Positions 32,775 to 42,164 of a stretch of DNA of 64,000 bases are shown one piece after another (within the stretch, counting starts at the first letter, position 1; each line of letters starts with the position of its first letter). A program made the translations under genes and the position numbers. Under the pieces are notes generated by a model that searched no databases, was not told the origin of the DNA, and saw only the letters and a list, made by a program, of their open reading frames with translations. This stretch comes from Winogradskyella bathintestinalis (GTDB lineage Bacteria; Bacteroidota; Bacteroidia; Flavobacteriales; Flavobacteriaceae): contig NZ_JASDDK010000001.1 of NCBI RefSeq assembly GCF_030407435.1, positions 744,001-808,000 of the forward strand, read 5' to 3'.

Positions 32775-34823
32775 TTACGATTTTGAAAAATACTTATTTA
32801 ATAATAGTATTAATTTTCCTTTAGATAAGGGTTTGGTTAAATAATCATTCATACCAACCATCAACGATTGCTCTATAGCCTCTTTGGTTACGTTAGCAGA
32901 TAATCCTACAATTAAAATATCTTTATCGATGTTGCGGATCATTTTGGTAGCTTCATAGCCATTAAGAATAGGCATATGGATGTCCATTAAAATTAATTGG
33001 TAGCTGTGGCTTGTTGCTTTTTCTAATGCTTCTTTACCATCATTAGCTTTGTCAGATGTAATGCCTAACTGTTCTAAAATTTTTGATAGTACCAATCTAT
33101 TAATTTTATTATCGTCTACTATTAAAATATGTAAATGTTCTAAATCTGTAGTGTTAAGGTTAAGCGATAAATCTTCTTCCTTCACATAGTTAGAAATGGT
33201 AAACGGGATACTGAATGTAAACTCGCTACCTTTTAGTAATTCACTTTCTACAGTGATATTACCACCCATTAAATTTGCTAAATTTTTGCTTATATAAAGT
33301 CCTAAGCCGCTTCCAGAGTGTTTTTTCTTTAGGCCAAAATCTATTTGAACGAAGCGCTCAAAAATCCGAGACAGACTTTCTTTCGGAATTCCAATTCCGG
33401 TATCGCTAACATTTATACTTACATTTAATTTTCCATTCTCTATATATTCCTCATAGCGCACATGTACGCCACCTTTATCGGTAAATTTTAGAGCATTTTT
33501 TAGAAGGTTAATAATAATTTGGTTGAATTTTCCTTCATCTCCAATAACATTAGCATTAAGATTAGTTTTTAACTCTAAATTTAATTTCAGATTTCTTTCA
33601 TCAAAATAAGGTATGAATTGACTTACAATGGCTTTAATTTCTTTGGAAGGGGTAAAGGTGACATTAACGAGTTTTGTTTCTCGAGATTCTATTTTATCAA
33701 TATCCAACACATCATCCACTAGTGCTAAAAGATTTTTAGAAGATTGATCCATTAAATCTAAATAGGTGTGGTGATCAGACGTTTGTTTGGCATGTTTTAT
33801 TAACTGTATAAAACCAAGTATGGCATTGAGAGGCGTCCTTATTTCATGACTCATATTAGACAAAAACTCGGTTTTCGCTTTTGAGGCTTTTTCGGCTCGA
33901 TTTCTTTCTTTATTCAGTTTTTTATTGGTCTTTATTAATTCCTCATTAATGAGTATGGTACGCGAAGCTTCTTTTTTAGCCCTTAAATAAAAATAGATGA
34001 TAAGACTCATTAGCGTTGATAGGACAATGCCGAAATAAAGCATGTTCAATAAAGACGCACTCTTATCTAAGAAAAAACTAGATGATGTAGGCGTTATTTT
34101 TATTTGCCACTCTTGCTGATCTAACTGATCTATGGTGAAGGTACTTTTATAATGATACTCCATGTTTATATCATCACTCAATATAGGATTGTATTGATAA
34201 AATACAGTGCCTTTGCCATCTGTAAGTTGTATGCTATAGTCTCGCATATTATCTGCAAAATCATCCAAACGATTCTTAAAATCCATTCCGGCAGTAATTG
34301 TTCCTTGAAATCTATTATTAAAATAAACAGGAACATCGACTAAAAAGGCATGTCCGCCTTGTGTTAACTTTGCCCAAGGAGTTATATTGGTTGAGCCGTC
34401 TTTACTGTGTCTTAACCATTCGACCTTGCGATAGCCAATTTTAGAAATATCTAACCCAATAACCGCTTCATTGCCTCTAAGTGGATTAATTTTTCTGATA
34501 ACCATTGAGCTATCTATCCATTCTACAAATTTGAAAGATTGATTTTGTTCTAGAATCATTTCAGCATCGGGTTCCCAATACTGAAAATATTGACCATCAG
34601 TTTTTTCAAAGCGATCTTTTAAGTTTTCTAAGCGTTGAATGTCGCGAATTACAATGGTATGAATTTTTTCAGTTAAAATCTGACCAGAAATTTGAACTTG
34701 GTTCTTTAAAACCAATTTTTGTGTATTGATAGAAATGCTCCAAATGGCTAAAACAATTAGGTTAAGTAGGAGAAAAGAAAAAAAAGAAATTCCAAGTTCT
34801 TTTTTTGCAAGGGATGGAAACAT
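32775..34823 (-). CDS. CHASE-domain hybrid histidine kinase
   Basis: The 682-aa inner-membrane sensor has a first transmembrane helix (about 12-32) and an extracytoplasmic CHASE domain (about 60-200; INPLRGNEAVIGLDI is its signature). A second helix (about 258-280) and a coiled linker follow, then a HisKA domain with His326 in SHEIRTPLNAILGF, a HATPase_c domain (about 430-545; DTGIGIP, GSGLGLYISKNL) and a receiver domain (about 568-680) with phospho-acceptor Asp614 in LMDIHMP. CHASE senses small ligands; the ligand is unknown. There is no partner regulator next to it, so output probably goes through a remote Hpt or regulator. Confidence 0.94.
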   Translation of the reverse strand: MFPSLAKKELGISFFSFLLLNLIVLAIWSISINTQKLVLKNQVQISGQILTEKIHTIVIRDIQRLENLKDRFEKTDGQYFQYWEPDAEMILEQNQSFKFVEWIDSSMVIRKINPLRGNEAVIGLDISKIGYRKVEWLRHSKDGSTNITPWAKLTQGGHAFLVDVPVYFNNRFQGTITAGMDFKNRLDDFADNMRDYSIQLTDGKGTVFYQYNPILSDDINMEYHYKSTFTIDQLDQQEWQIKITPTSSSFFLDKSASLLNMLYFGIVLSTLMSLIIYFYLRAKKEASRTILINEELIKTNKKLNKERNRAEKASKAKTEFLSNMSHEIRTPLNAILGFIQLIKHAKQTSDHHTYLDLMDQSSKNLLALVDDVLDIDKIESRETKLVNVTFTPSKEIKAIVSQFIPYFDERNLKLNLELKTNLNANVIGDEGKFNQIIINLLKNALKFTDKGGVHVRYEEYIENGKLNVSINVSDTGIGIPKESLSRIFERFVQIDFGLKKKHSGSGLGLYISKNLANLMGGNITVESELLKGSEFTFSIPFTISNYVKEEDLSLNLNTTDLEHLHILIVDDNKINRLVLSKILEQLGITSDKANDGKEALEKATSHSYQLILMDIHMPILNGYEATKMIRNIDKDILIVGLSANVTKEAIEQSLMVGMNDYLTKPLSKGKLILLLNKYFSKS

Positions 34824-35375
34824 TAAAATTATTTTTATCGAATATACGTATTAAATTATTTTAATATTGAAAATACATTAAGCAGATATTTAATATTTGA
34901 AATAAATAAATTACTAGATGTTAATAATTTAGCACAAATATGTCGTACTCTATAAATACGTGTCACATTGGTTTAGCTAGAAATTATATACGGATCGAAT
35001 ACTAAAAAATTGAATTCACGGTCTCTAAAATTGAAGCTTTACTATTAATTACAGGAGTAGATCAAGGAAATTTAGCAATCAAAAAAACTAAGTTACTATT
35101 CTCGAGTAGCGCTTATACCAATTATAGCTTAACCAAATGTCATCGATTTTGGAAACGAGATGTGATCTGGCATTGCATATAATACGAGGGTATATCTAAA
35201 AAAAATAAAGCCAATAACCCTAAGGCTTTGTTTTTTAAAGTTCGTGAAATTGCACTCTAAGCGCTAACCAAAAAGGGCTTATAAAATTTTTTGAAAATGA
35301 AAAAAAAGTGGGTTTATGTTGAATAGCGTAATAGGCGCAGCTTACATTAACATTAGTTATAATACTGAAAAAACA
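34824..35375. other. Intergenic region, startless open stretch
   Basis: About 550 bp between the kinase promoter side and the TonB receptor's 3' end. A plus-strand stretch near 35013-35180 stays open for about 57 codons without any ATG (FTVSKIEALLLITGVDQGNL); it may be a gene relic or chance. The terminator of the TonB receptor operon is at 35207-35229. Confidence 0.35.
35207..35229 (-). terminator. Probable terminator of the sigma/FecR/TonB receptor operon
   Basis: Stem AAAGCC/GGCTTT with an 11-nt loop, followed on the minus strand by an almost unbroken T run. It lies about 145 bp after the receptor stop codon. Confidence 0.6.
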
Positions 35376-37883
35376 TTAAAAATATATTCGGAAAACAACA
35401 TTGGTGGTTAAACCTAGCGACACTCTCGAGGATTTTTTTGCAGTATTATCAGCATCTATACTATAGTAATTATTAATAGGATTTTGTCTATCTAATAGAT
35501 TCCAAACCGAAGCTCCAATTTCAGAACGAAACTTTTTACTAATATTAAGGTCGTAAAGGGCAGAGGCATCTAATCTAAGGTAGTTGTCTAATCGTTGACT
35601 ATTAGCGGCATCAAAATTAATATTATCTCCTTTTACTGCATTTTCAATCATTGGAACCGACGTTGGTTTTCCGAACCTGTAATTAAGACCAGCTGAAATA
35701 TCCCAATGGTTTTTACTAAATGTACTTCCGAGTGTAACCGAATGTGTTATATCGAAATTACTTGGAAACTCAACTTCCTCGAGAGTTTCAAATGTATACG
35801 TATTATTTATATACGAATAGCTTAACCAACTGCTGAGGTATTCAATTTTTTTCCTGAAAAGAAATTCAAAACCAAAAACATCATAGCTGCCATTTTCTCT
35901 ACTCGATTCGTATTTAGTAGTAAAACTTTGACTTTGTGTAGTTATACCGTCAACATTTTTAAAATAACCTTTTGCATCAATTAGCCACCCTTCCTTAGTA
36001 TATAACAAGCCCAATGACGCTTGTTTGCTCTTTAAAATAGGGATAGTTTCATTGTCCGTTAATTGCCAACGTCTTTTCTCAATGCCCAAAAAGTCGTTTT
36101 GAAAATTAATTATTTGGGAAGTATTCTGGTGTTTAAACTCTCCAAGAGCTTCAATTTTAAAATGGTCTCCTAATGTTTTACGTACACTGATTCTGGGTTC
36201 AATAATAAACTCTTCGAACTTGCTAATATAATTAGCTCGTATACCACCACGAACTGAAAAACCATAATTTTTATTATTATACCAAGCTTGTGTATAAGCT
36301 CCATGTTCTCTTAAAACTTCTTCATCGCGTCTCACAAATCTGGGTAAATCGATGTCGTTAAGGTTTATGATTTCCGTTTCGGTAAAACTATAGCCAAGTT
36401 TGTATTGCCAATGATTATTAGAATATACATTTTCGAAGTTGATACCTGTTTCAGACACACTATTTTCTTGAAGAAAAAGTTGACTTTCTAAAATATCCGC
36501 ATTTTCCGCTTCTAATTGATAATCGGTATTATAGATGTTAATTACAGAGTGGATGTTGTTATTCCATTGCCTTTTATAATTAAGCCCAAAGGCCATACTG
36601 TTTTGAGAGACCTTACTTTCTCTTGTGCGAGCAATACCATTCATAGTCGCCGTTTCGTTAAAGCTTAAATCATTACTAGCAAGCGTAAAATTAAGCCTAA
36701 TTAAATCTTTTGTGTTTAGTTGGTATAACCATCTTAGCGAGGCATCATAAAAATTGAATGCTTGATTAGAATTTGTGACGTCGCTTTCATTTTGTTGGGC
36801 TTCCGTTTCTTGAGTAATTCTATCGAAATAAACATTGTAGGTTGGGGTACTTACCATGTCATTTAAAGATTTTCGAGAGGCTACTTGTAACGAGGATTTT
36901 TGACCGATAGGAATATTTGAAAACAATTCAGCATTTAGGAAGTTCACTCCTACTAGTCCTTCAAATTCTGAATTTATTTTTTTTTCAGTCTGCATTTGTA
37001 TGGTGCCCGACACGCCGTCGGTAAGAGAAACATCAGATCCGTTATTGATAACGCTTGCCATTTGGGTCATTTGCGGATTGAAACTTGAAATAAGTCCAAA
37101 AAAATGGCCGGTTTGGTACATCTTTATACCATCCCATAAAATGAGATTTTGGTCGTTAGATCCACCTCTAATGTTGATGTTAGATACGGTTTCATCCACA
37201 CTAAGTACACTTGGTAAAGCTTGTACGGTATGCATCACATCAGATTCGATTAAACCAGGTAATAAGCTGAATTTACTAAAATCAATAGATGTAGTCCAGT
37301 CGTATTCTACGTCTATACCTTTTACCAAATAGGCATCAATTAAAACGGCACTAATTTCTTCTAGTTGCTCTGCCAAAAGTATGGTTTCACAATTCTCGAT
37401 ATTGAATTTACCTGCCTGTTGGGTAATTGTCTTAAAGCCAATGTGTCGCATGGATACGAGCTCATCAGACGAGTTTAATTCTAACTCAAAATATCCATTG
37501 TCATCTGTAACCGTGTAGTTAGTATAACCTTTTATAGTTACGGAAGGTATCGGTTGCTGGTAATAGGCATCTTTAATATAACCACAAATTTTTATGGGTT
37601 TAGATATGGTGATGACATAATCACTAACTTTCTTAAATATAAGATTCGTTTGCTTCTGTAAATTTTCAATACTTTGGGATAAACTTAAGTTTTTCGGCGG
37701 TGGAAATACTTCTATGCCAGTAAGAAAACTGCTTTCATAATTAAACGTGATGTTATGAAACGTAATAATCTTGTCTAAAACATCTTTAATAGGTAATTTT
37801 TTATTTAGGACTTGTCCTTGTAGTGTAAAACAACATATAACGGCAATTAATAAGATTAAGCTAGGTCTAGTTTTTGTTGGCAT
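35376..37883 (-). CDS. TonB-dependent receptor with STN and carboxypeptidase-like domains (FecA-type)
   Basis: The 835-aa outer-membrane receptor has a signal peptide (ending about LQGQ, residue 24), an STN/secretin-like signalling domain (about 35-90; LPIKDVLDKIITFHNITFNY), a carboxypeptidase-regulatory-like domain (about 95-170), a plug (about 200-300; VNIRGGSNDQNLILWDG) and a beta-barrel. The STN domain and the adjacent FecR-type gene indicate a cell-surface signalling receptor: ligand binding outside releases the sigma factor inside. The ligand is unknown. It overlaps the anti-sigma gene by 17 bp. Confidence 0.92.
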   Translation of the reverse strand: MPTKTRPSLILLIAVICCFTLQGQVLNKKLPIKDVLDKIITFHNITFNYESSFLTGIEVFPPPKNLSLSQSIENLQKQTNLIFKKVSDYVITISKPIKICGYIKDAYYQQPIPSVTIKGYTNYTVTDDNGYFELELNSSDELVSMRHIGFKTITQQAGKFNIENCETILLAEQLEEISAVLIDAYLVKGIDVEYDWTTSIDFSKFSLLPGLIESDVMHTVQALPSVLSVDETVSNINIRGGSNDQNLILWDGIKMYQTGHFFGLISSFNPQMTQMASVINNGSDVSLTDGVSGTIQMQTEKKINSEFEGLVGVNFLNAELFSNIPIGQKSSLQVASRKSLNDMVSTPTYNVYFDRITQETEAQQNESDVTNSNQAFNFYDASLRWLYQLNTKDLIRLNFTLASNDLSFNETATMNGIARTRESKVSQNSMAFGLNYKRQWNNNIHSVINIYNTDYQLEAENADILESQLFLQENSVSETGINFENVYSNNHWQYKLGYSFTETEIINLNDIDLPRFVRRDEEVLREHGAYTQAWYNNKNYGFSVRGGIRANYISKFEEFIIEPRISVRKTLGDHFKIEALGEFKHQNTSQIINFQNDFLGIEKRRWQLTDNETIPILKSKQASLGLLYTKEGWLIDAKGYFKNVDGITTQSQSFTTKYESSRENGSYDVFGFEFLFRKKIEYLSSWLSYSYINNTYTFETLEEVEFPSNFDITHSVTLGSTFSKNHWDISAGLNYRFGKPTSVPMIENAVKGDNINFDAANSQRLDNYLRLDASALYDLNISKKFRSEIGASVWNLLDRQNPINNYYSIDADNTAKKSSRVSLGLTTNVVFRIYF

Positions 37884-38778
37884 TCTTAATTAGGACTTTG
37901 TTTGGGGTAATTCTAAAAGTCAAATTAAGGGGTTGTGTAATTGATTTCAAAGCATTTTCTAGATTATTATGCTCAAATGCACCAGTAAATTTGGAATTTA
38001 CGTCAGAATCAAGAGAAATTGAAACGCGATAGTGCTTTTCAAGTTCTTTTATAACGTCATTAATTGAAGCATTATCAAAAACACTCATTTTTTTAATCCA
38101 GTAAGGTTCTGCAATTACAATTTCAGTATTATTTGCAGTTCCAGATTGTAGTGTAAATTCAGTACCAGCAGGTACTTTAACGATGTCATTATTATAGGTT
38201 ATTTGTACTAATCCTTCGTAACAAGCCACTTTAAATATGTTATCTCTAGAATACACGTTGAATTCGGTTCCTAAAACACTCACGATGCCATGGTTGGTTT
38301 TGACCTCGAAACGATTGCCTTTTTCAACATCAAAATAGGCTTCACCATTGAGATTCAATAACCTGTTGTCTTCCCAATCTGAGGCATTATAGTCTAGTTG
38401 CGAATACTGATTTAATTTTACAATTGAATTATCTGGAAGTGTTATCACTTCATGATGTGCCAAATCGGTCGCAAACGAATTAATATTATTTTTATTTAAA
38501 AGTGAGAAAACAGCAAAACCTATTACCAATACAGCGGCAATGCTCGATACTATTTTGATCCAATTAAGCGGAATAACCTTATTTTTCTTGGTTGAGAATA
38601 ATTGGTCTTCTAATACATTAAAATCGGCAACTTTAGCATAATCATCACCTTTGTAGTATTGCGCTTCTTCAATAATCTCTTTATATAAAGAGGCGTTTTT
38701 TAGAGCATTGAATGATTTTTCCTCTGCTGCAGATAATTCATCATTCAACCACTTTTTTACTAAATACTCGTTTTCCAT
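37867..38778 (-). CDS. FecR-family anti-sigma factor
   Basis: The 303-aa single-pass membrane protein has a cytoplasmic N-terminus (residues 1-75, YLVKKWLNDELSAAEEKSF) that binds the sigma factor. A transmembrane helix (about 83-101) is followed by a periplasmic FecR domain (about 115-215; HEVITLPDNSIVKLNQYS ... GTEFNVYS) and the DUF4974 C-terminal domain that contacts the receptor's STN domain. It couples the TonB receptor to the sigma factor encoded 53 bp upstream. Confidence 0.94.
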   Translation of the reverse strand: MENEYLVKKWLNDELSAAEEKSFNALKNASLYKEIIEEAQYYKGDDYAKVADFNVLEDQLFSTKKNKVIPLNWIKIVSSIAAVLVIGFAVFSLLNKNNINSFATDLAHHEVITLPDNSIVKLNQYSQLDYNASDWEDNRLLNLNGEAYFDVEKGNRFEVKTNHGIVSVLGTEFNVYSRDNIFKVACYEGLVQITYNNDIVKVPAGTEFTLQSGTANNTEIVIAEPYWIKKMSVFDNASINDVIKELEKHYRVSISLDSDVNSKFTGAFEHNNLENALKSITQPLNLTFRITPNKVLIKNANKN

Positions 38779-38831
38779 AATATGCTATTATATACTTAAA
38801 ACAACTGAAGTTTATAAAATCCCGATTATTT

Positions 38832-39350
38832 TTAATTTAATTCTTCTAATTCAGTTTTTAACTTCTTGAATGCCGCATATATTCTATGTTCAGCGACCTT
38901 TTTAGTAATTCCTAAAATTTCTGCAATTTCTCTATGTGTTTTGCCATCGACCTTATTGAGAAGAAAAGCTTCTCGTTCTTCGTCTTTTAATTTTGAAAGC
39001 ACATCCTCAAAGCGTTTGGAAAATTCTTTTTTTCGCAATACAAATTCTGGCGATTCATTAGTATAATCTTTTGGCTTTACTGCTTGATGCTTAAAAACCA
39101 CTTTTTGATGTTTTACTTCATTGAGCATCATATTATTTGCCGTAGTATACAAATACGATTTTGTAGTCTCTGGTGTTACCTTAGCGCAGTTTTCCCATAG
39201 TTTAATAAAAGCTTCTTGTACTTTGTCTGATGGATTTAAGAGATGGCCATATTTATATAGAAGAATATTACTTAAGGTCTGTGCATATTTTTCGTAGAGT
39301 TTTGAAAAGCGCAACTTATCACAGATATTTTCGTGTAAAGACTTAGGCAT
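38832..39350 (-). CDS. ECF sigma factor, FecI-like
   Basis: The 172-aa sigma-70 family protein has region 2 (about 20-85; DKVQEAFIKLWEN, the core-binding/-10 element) and region 4 (about 115-170; LKDEEREAFLLNKVDGKTHREIAE, an HTH for -35 recognition). It is released from the FecR-type anti-sigma when the cognate receptor is occupied. It is the first gene of the operon. Its targets may include the receptor operon itself and possibly the duplicated tiny genes read divergently to the right, but no shared promoter could be proven. Confidence 0.93.
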   Translation of the reverse strand: MPKSLHENICDKLRFSKLYEKYAQTLSNILLYKYGHLLNPSDKVQEAFIKLWENCAKVTPETTKSYLYTTANNMMLNEVKHQKVVFKHQAVKPKDYTNESPEFVLRKKEFSKRFEDVLSKLKDEEREAFLLNKVDGKTHREIAEILGITKKVAEHRIYAAFKKLKTELEELN

Positions 39351-39676
39351 TAAATAGGTTGATTTTTTTTGATCTCATCTTGTCTTTTTGTTTTATCTCG
39401 TTACCGTTATATAGGAATTTCCATTTAATCCTACTAATCTGCCGGCCTGCCCTTTTTTAATCGTAGCGATTATTCTTCTAAAACTTCAGTGACACAAATA
39501 ACGCTATGCTAAGAAAAAACAATTGCATTACAATACAAAAGCGATTCCGATAATTATTCGTTATTCGGTTTCAAACAAAAATTCAGATGATCATATTATA
39601 AAAAGTGAAGATATATAAAAAATAAAATTTTCTTGGGACATTTTTTATTTGAGTTGTTCTAATAGTATAAACCTGA
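39351..39676. other. Intergenic region with a leader-like motif
   Basis: About 325 bp between the divergent sigma gene and the tiny genes. Around 39428-39440 the stretch TTTAATCCTACTAAT repeats the block that directly precedes both tiny genes, here without an ATG. The 39600-39690 part contains the first copy of the duplicated leader. Confidence 0.45.
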
Positions 39677-39692
39677 TTGATCCTACTTATAA
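39625..39692 (+). repeat. Duplicated leader, copy 1
   Basis: About 65 bp containing TTGGGACATTTT, 4-5 bp later TTGAGTTGTT, then TAATA-TATAA and TCCTACTTATAATG at the start codon. It matches the leader of the second tiny gene (39885-39950) nearly base for base with equal spacing. Conserved spacing of the blocks suggests a promoter plus 5' UTR. Confidence 0.6.
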
Positions 39693-39865
39693 TGAAAACC
39701 AAATTGAATGAGGCATTGACCGAATTAAAATTAAGCCATATGGATTTCCGTCCCAGCTTAAAAGAAGTTTTAAATGAATTAAAAACAAAAGAAATTAATT
39801 GTGTTAGTACTAAAGTGATTTCAGATATTAAATCGACTATAAAAGACTCGACTCACAAATCTTAA
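39692..39865 (+). CDS. Tiny paralogous protein 1
   Basis: 57 aa, predicted helical and charged: LNEALTELKLSHMDFRPSLK then EVLNELK, followed by a divergent Ser/Lys-rich tail. No known family. The start is set at MKTKLNEAL, because the next gene has the same N-terminus (MQTTLNEAL) and the same leader. A TTG five codons upstream would place part of the conserved leader inside the protein. It has no signal peptide. It could be a regulatory peptide, a peptide precursor or an antitoxin-like protein; none of these is supported directly. Confidence 0.6.
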   Translation: MKTKLNEALTELKLSHMDFRPSLKEVLNELKTKEINCVSTKVISDIKSTIKDSTHKS

Positions 39866-39884
39866 ATATTAAAAAATGTAAATT

Positions 39885-39950
39885 TTTTTTGGGACATTTT
39901 AAACTTGAGTTGTTTTAATAATATAACCCCTTTTAATCCTACTTATTATG
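39885..39950 (+). repeat. Duplicated leader, copy 2
   Basis: Second copy of the TTGGGACATTTT...TTGAGTTGTT...TAATA-TATAA...AATCCTACTTATTATG block; see copy 1. The distance between copies is about 258 bp, so leader and gene were duplicated together. Confidence 0.6.
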
Positions 39951-40085
39951 CAAACTACATTGAACGAAGCATTAAACGAATTAAAATTAAGCTATATGAA
40001 TGTTCGTCCTAATTTAGATGACGTTTTAGCCGAATTAAAAGTTGAAGAAGCCAATTATTACCGCAGAAGAGTAATGCATATCTAA
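39948..40085 (+). CDS. Tiny paralogous protein 2
   Basis: 45 aa, too short for usual gene finding. It aligns with its left neighbour over the first ~31 residues (LNEALxELKLSxMxxRPxL then VLxELK), then differs (VEEANYYRRRVMHI). The nucleotide leader is conserved as well. Retention of both reading frame and leader after duplication supports a real gene. Unknown function. Confidence 0.6.
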   Translation: MQTTLNEALNELKLSYMNVRPNLDDVLAELKVEEANYYRRRVMHI

Positions 40086-40472
40086 AACGAAAAGTGAAAA
40101 CCGATTTGGTTTTCAGCATAATGCATGAAATATTTCTTTAACACGATTTAAATTTCAGTGATGTATGATTCTTAGGATGATATATTTTTTCTGAATTAAA
40201 TTATTTTAAAAAAGGAATAAAGAATAATACAAAGCGCAACCAATTACTTCTAATGATTATAACGGATCAATTAAGTTATAACCTAAGCGATTCGTAATTC
40301 TGACTAGAAGAAATTAACTTAAAATGTTCAAATATTGTTTTATGTCTTAGACCCTTATCGAAGACTCTAATACTATTTATGCTATAGTGTTGCGACATGT
40401 AACCCTATTACGATCACAAAAACTGTTTACTATCTTATAATCAGTTTTAACCCAAATGCCCTACTAATATTA
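40086..40472. other. Intergenic region, nothing recognised
   Basis: About 390 bp, AT-rich, with no frame of note. Its last 20 bp (CCCTACTAATATTAATG) weakly echo the block before the two tiny genes, so the next gene may share the leader type. Confidence 0.35.
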
Positions 40473-40715
40473 ATGATCTACGCTTTAGAAATAGAAAATA
40501 CAACTAAATTATTAGGTTATATAACCGATCTAAAGGAGAGGGAGATTGCGCTATACCGTAAGAAAACTCAAGAGTTAAAAGCAGTATTGGAACAAGATCA
40601 TAATCTTATAAATGAGTATAAATACAAGTTTGCAAAATTGCGCTACGATCAATTAAAAGAAACTGCAGCAGGATTACAACAATTAGAAAAGAAAATAGAA
40701 AGCATCAAATCTTAG
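40473..40715 (+). CDS. Small coiled-coil protein
   Basis: 80 aa, all-helical and highly charged, with heptad-like spacing (IENTTKLLGYITDLKEREIA ... LKETAAGLQQLEKKIESIK). No signal peptide or membrane segment. No family recognised. It is the third small plus-strand gene in a row after the sigma factor and may belong with the two tiny paralogues. Low composition complexity leaves some doubt. Confidence 0.55.
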   Translation: MIYALEIENTTKLLGYITDLKEREIALYRKKTQELKAVLEQDHNLINEYKYKFAKLRYDQLKETAAGLQQLEKKIESIKS

Positions 40716-40817
40716 TTTTAGAAAACTAAAACTTATTACACCAATGGTTATTTTTAAGGAATAATTGGTACTATTGCATGTTGAATGTGCAATACGGAAT
40801 GCTTTTAAAAAAAATAT

Positions 40818-41900
40818 ATGATGTACAATAAACTGAACATATCCCATATCTTAATAGGCATTATACTAATGATACTACTGTTTTCTTGTCGGACCGAAGA
40901 CGATTTAAGTATCGACCCTCCGGCAGAAACAAATATTGCACCAAATTCTACCATCGCCAACTTAATGGCAAGGGTTGCAACTAATGACGGCTCTGCAGAT
41001 AATATAATAGATGGCGCGAGTAATCTAACCGTTCAGCTTCCGGTGACCGTCACTGTAAACAATGTAGAATTAGAAATCATCGATGAAGAAGATTATTTAG
41101 ATATAGAAGATATCATTGATGAGGATAATAACGATACGGATTCTGTAGTGATTTCCTACCCAGCTTCAGTGATTCTTACTGATTATTCTATTGTTCAAGT
41201 GAATTCTGATGCCGAACTTGAAGCTCTAACATTTAACAGTGATAATGACGAAGATATAGAATGTGTTGATTTTCAATATCCTATTGTTATTTCTGTTTTT
41301 GACGAAGATAATGATGCCATAGATACAATTACAATTTACAATGATAACCAATTGTATAATTTTATTGAAGACATAGAAGCGTATGCTGCCGTTACAATTA
41401 ATTTTCCATTTTCAGTAAGTTTTACTGATAATACAACGCAACTTATAAATACCATAGCGGAGTTAGAAAATGCTATCGTAACAGCGGATAATACATGCGA
41501 TGAAGATGATGATAATGATTTTGATGATGACGACGATGAAGATTGTGAGACATGTTCTACTAATGAATTAGAAGATGCTTTTGCGCAATGTGAAGAATGG
41601 AGAATCAGTAAATTAAGACGAAATAATAATAGTCTAGAAAACAATTATATTGGTTATATGTTTTCATTCAATGCAGATGGCACTATTGTAGTTGTTGCGG
41701 ATACCAGCATATTTGATGGGACTTGGGAAGCCGTTGAGAACGGAGGAGATATTACGTTATTAGTTAATGTAGTTGGTTTGCCAGACTTTAACGATACTTG
41801 GAATGTGGTTAATATTAACTTAGCGCCAGTTGAGAAGAAAATTGAATTAAGACTAGGTGTTGACCGTTTACGTTTTGGAAGCGACTGTATAAATGACTAA
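40818..41900 (+). CDS. Acidic repeat lipoprotein
   Basis: The 360-aa lipoprotein (lipobox LLFSC near residue 27) is extremely acidic, with a stretch near residue 230 of almost only Asp/Glu (DDDNDFDDDDDED), probably binding calcium. Residues about 60-225 contain roughly three divergent copies of a ~45-65-residue unit (fxYPxxVxxxD ... vNSxAELExl). The C-terminal ~100 residues (FSFNADGTIVVVADTSIFDG) resemble a lipocalin-like beta domain of Bacteroidetes surface lipoproteins. Surface or outer-membrane location is inferred. Possibly a partner of the nearby TonB receptor system. Confidence 0.75.
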   Translation: MMYNKLNISHILIGIILMILLFSCRTEDDLSIDPPAETNIAPNSTIANLMARVATNDGSADNIIDGASNLTVQLPVTVTVNNVELEIIDEEDYLDIEDIIDEDNNDTDSVVISYPASVILTDYSIVQVNSDAELEALTFNSDNDEDIECVDFQYPIVISVFDEDNDAIDTITIYNDNQLYNFIEDIEAYAAVTINFPFSVSFTDNTTQLINTIAELENAIVTADNTCDEDDDNDFDDDDDEDCETCSTNELEDAFAQCEEWRISKLRRNNNSLENNYIGYMFSFNADGTIVVVADTSIFDGTWEAVENGGDITLLVNVVGLPDFNDTWNVVNINLAPVEKKIELRLGVDRLRFGSDCIND

Positions 41901-42164
41901 TAAGCGAATATAGTATTTAGTGAACTTACACCAACTGGCAGAAAAGAATAAAGCTAATGATTATCGTATCATTAGCTTTATATATTAGGCATAGATATTT
42001 TTATATTTTATGAATTAGCCAATTGGAATTTCAAAATGTGATCTAAAACCAGGTCAAGACTCATTCAAACTTCAGGCGAATTTTGGCGGAACCTAGTTTT
42101 TAAAACTGGAATAATAGAACAAAGCTCAAATACTCAAATGAAAATTTAATTAATATTTCAAGAA

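Noticed and set aside
35013-35180. Gene in the intergenic region left of the TonB receptor
   Set aside because: Open for about 57 codons but without any start codon or known similarity; kept only as a note.
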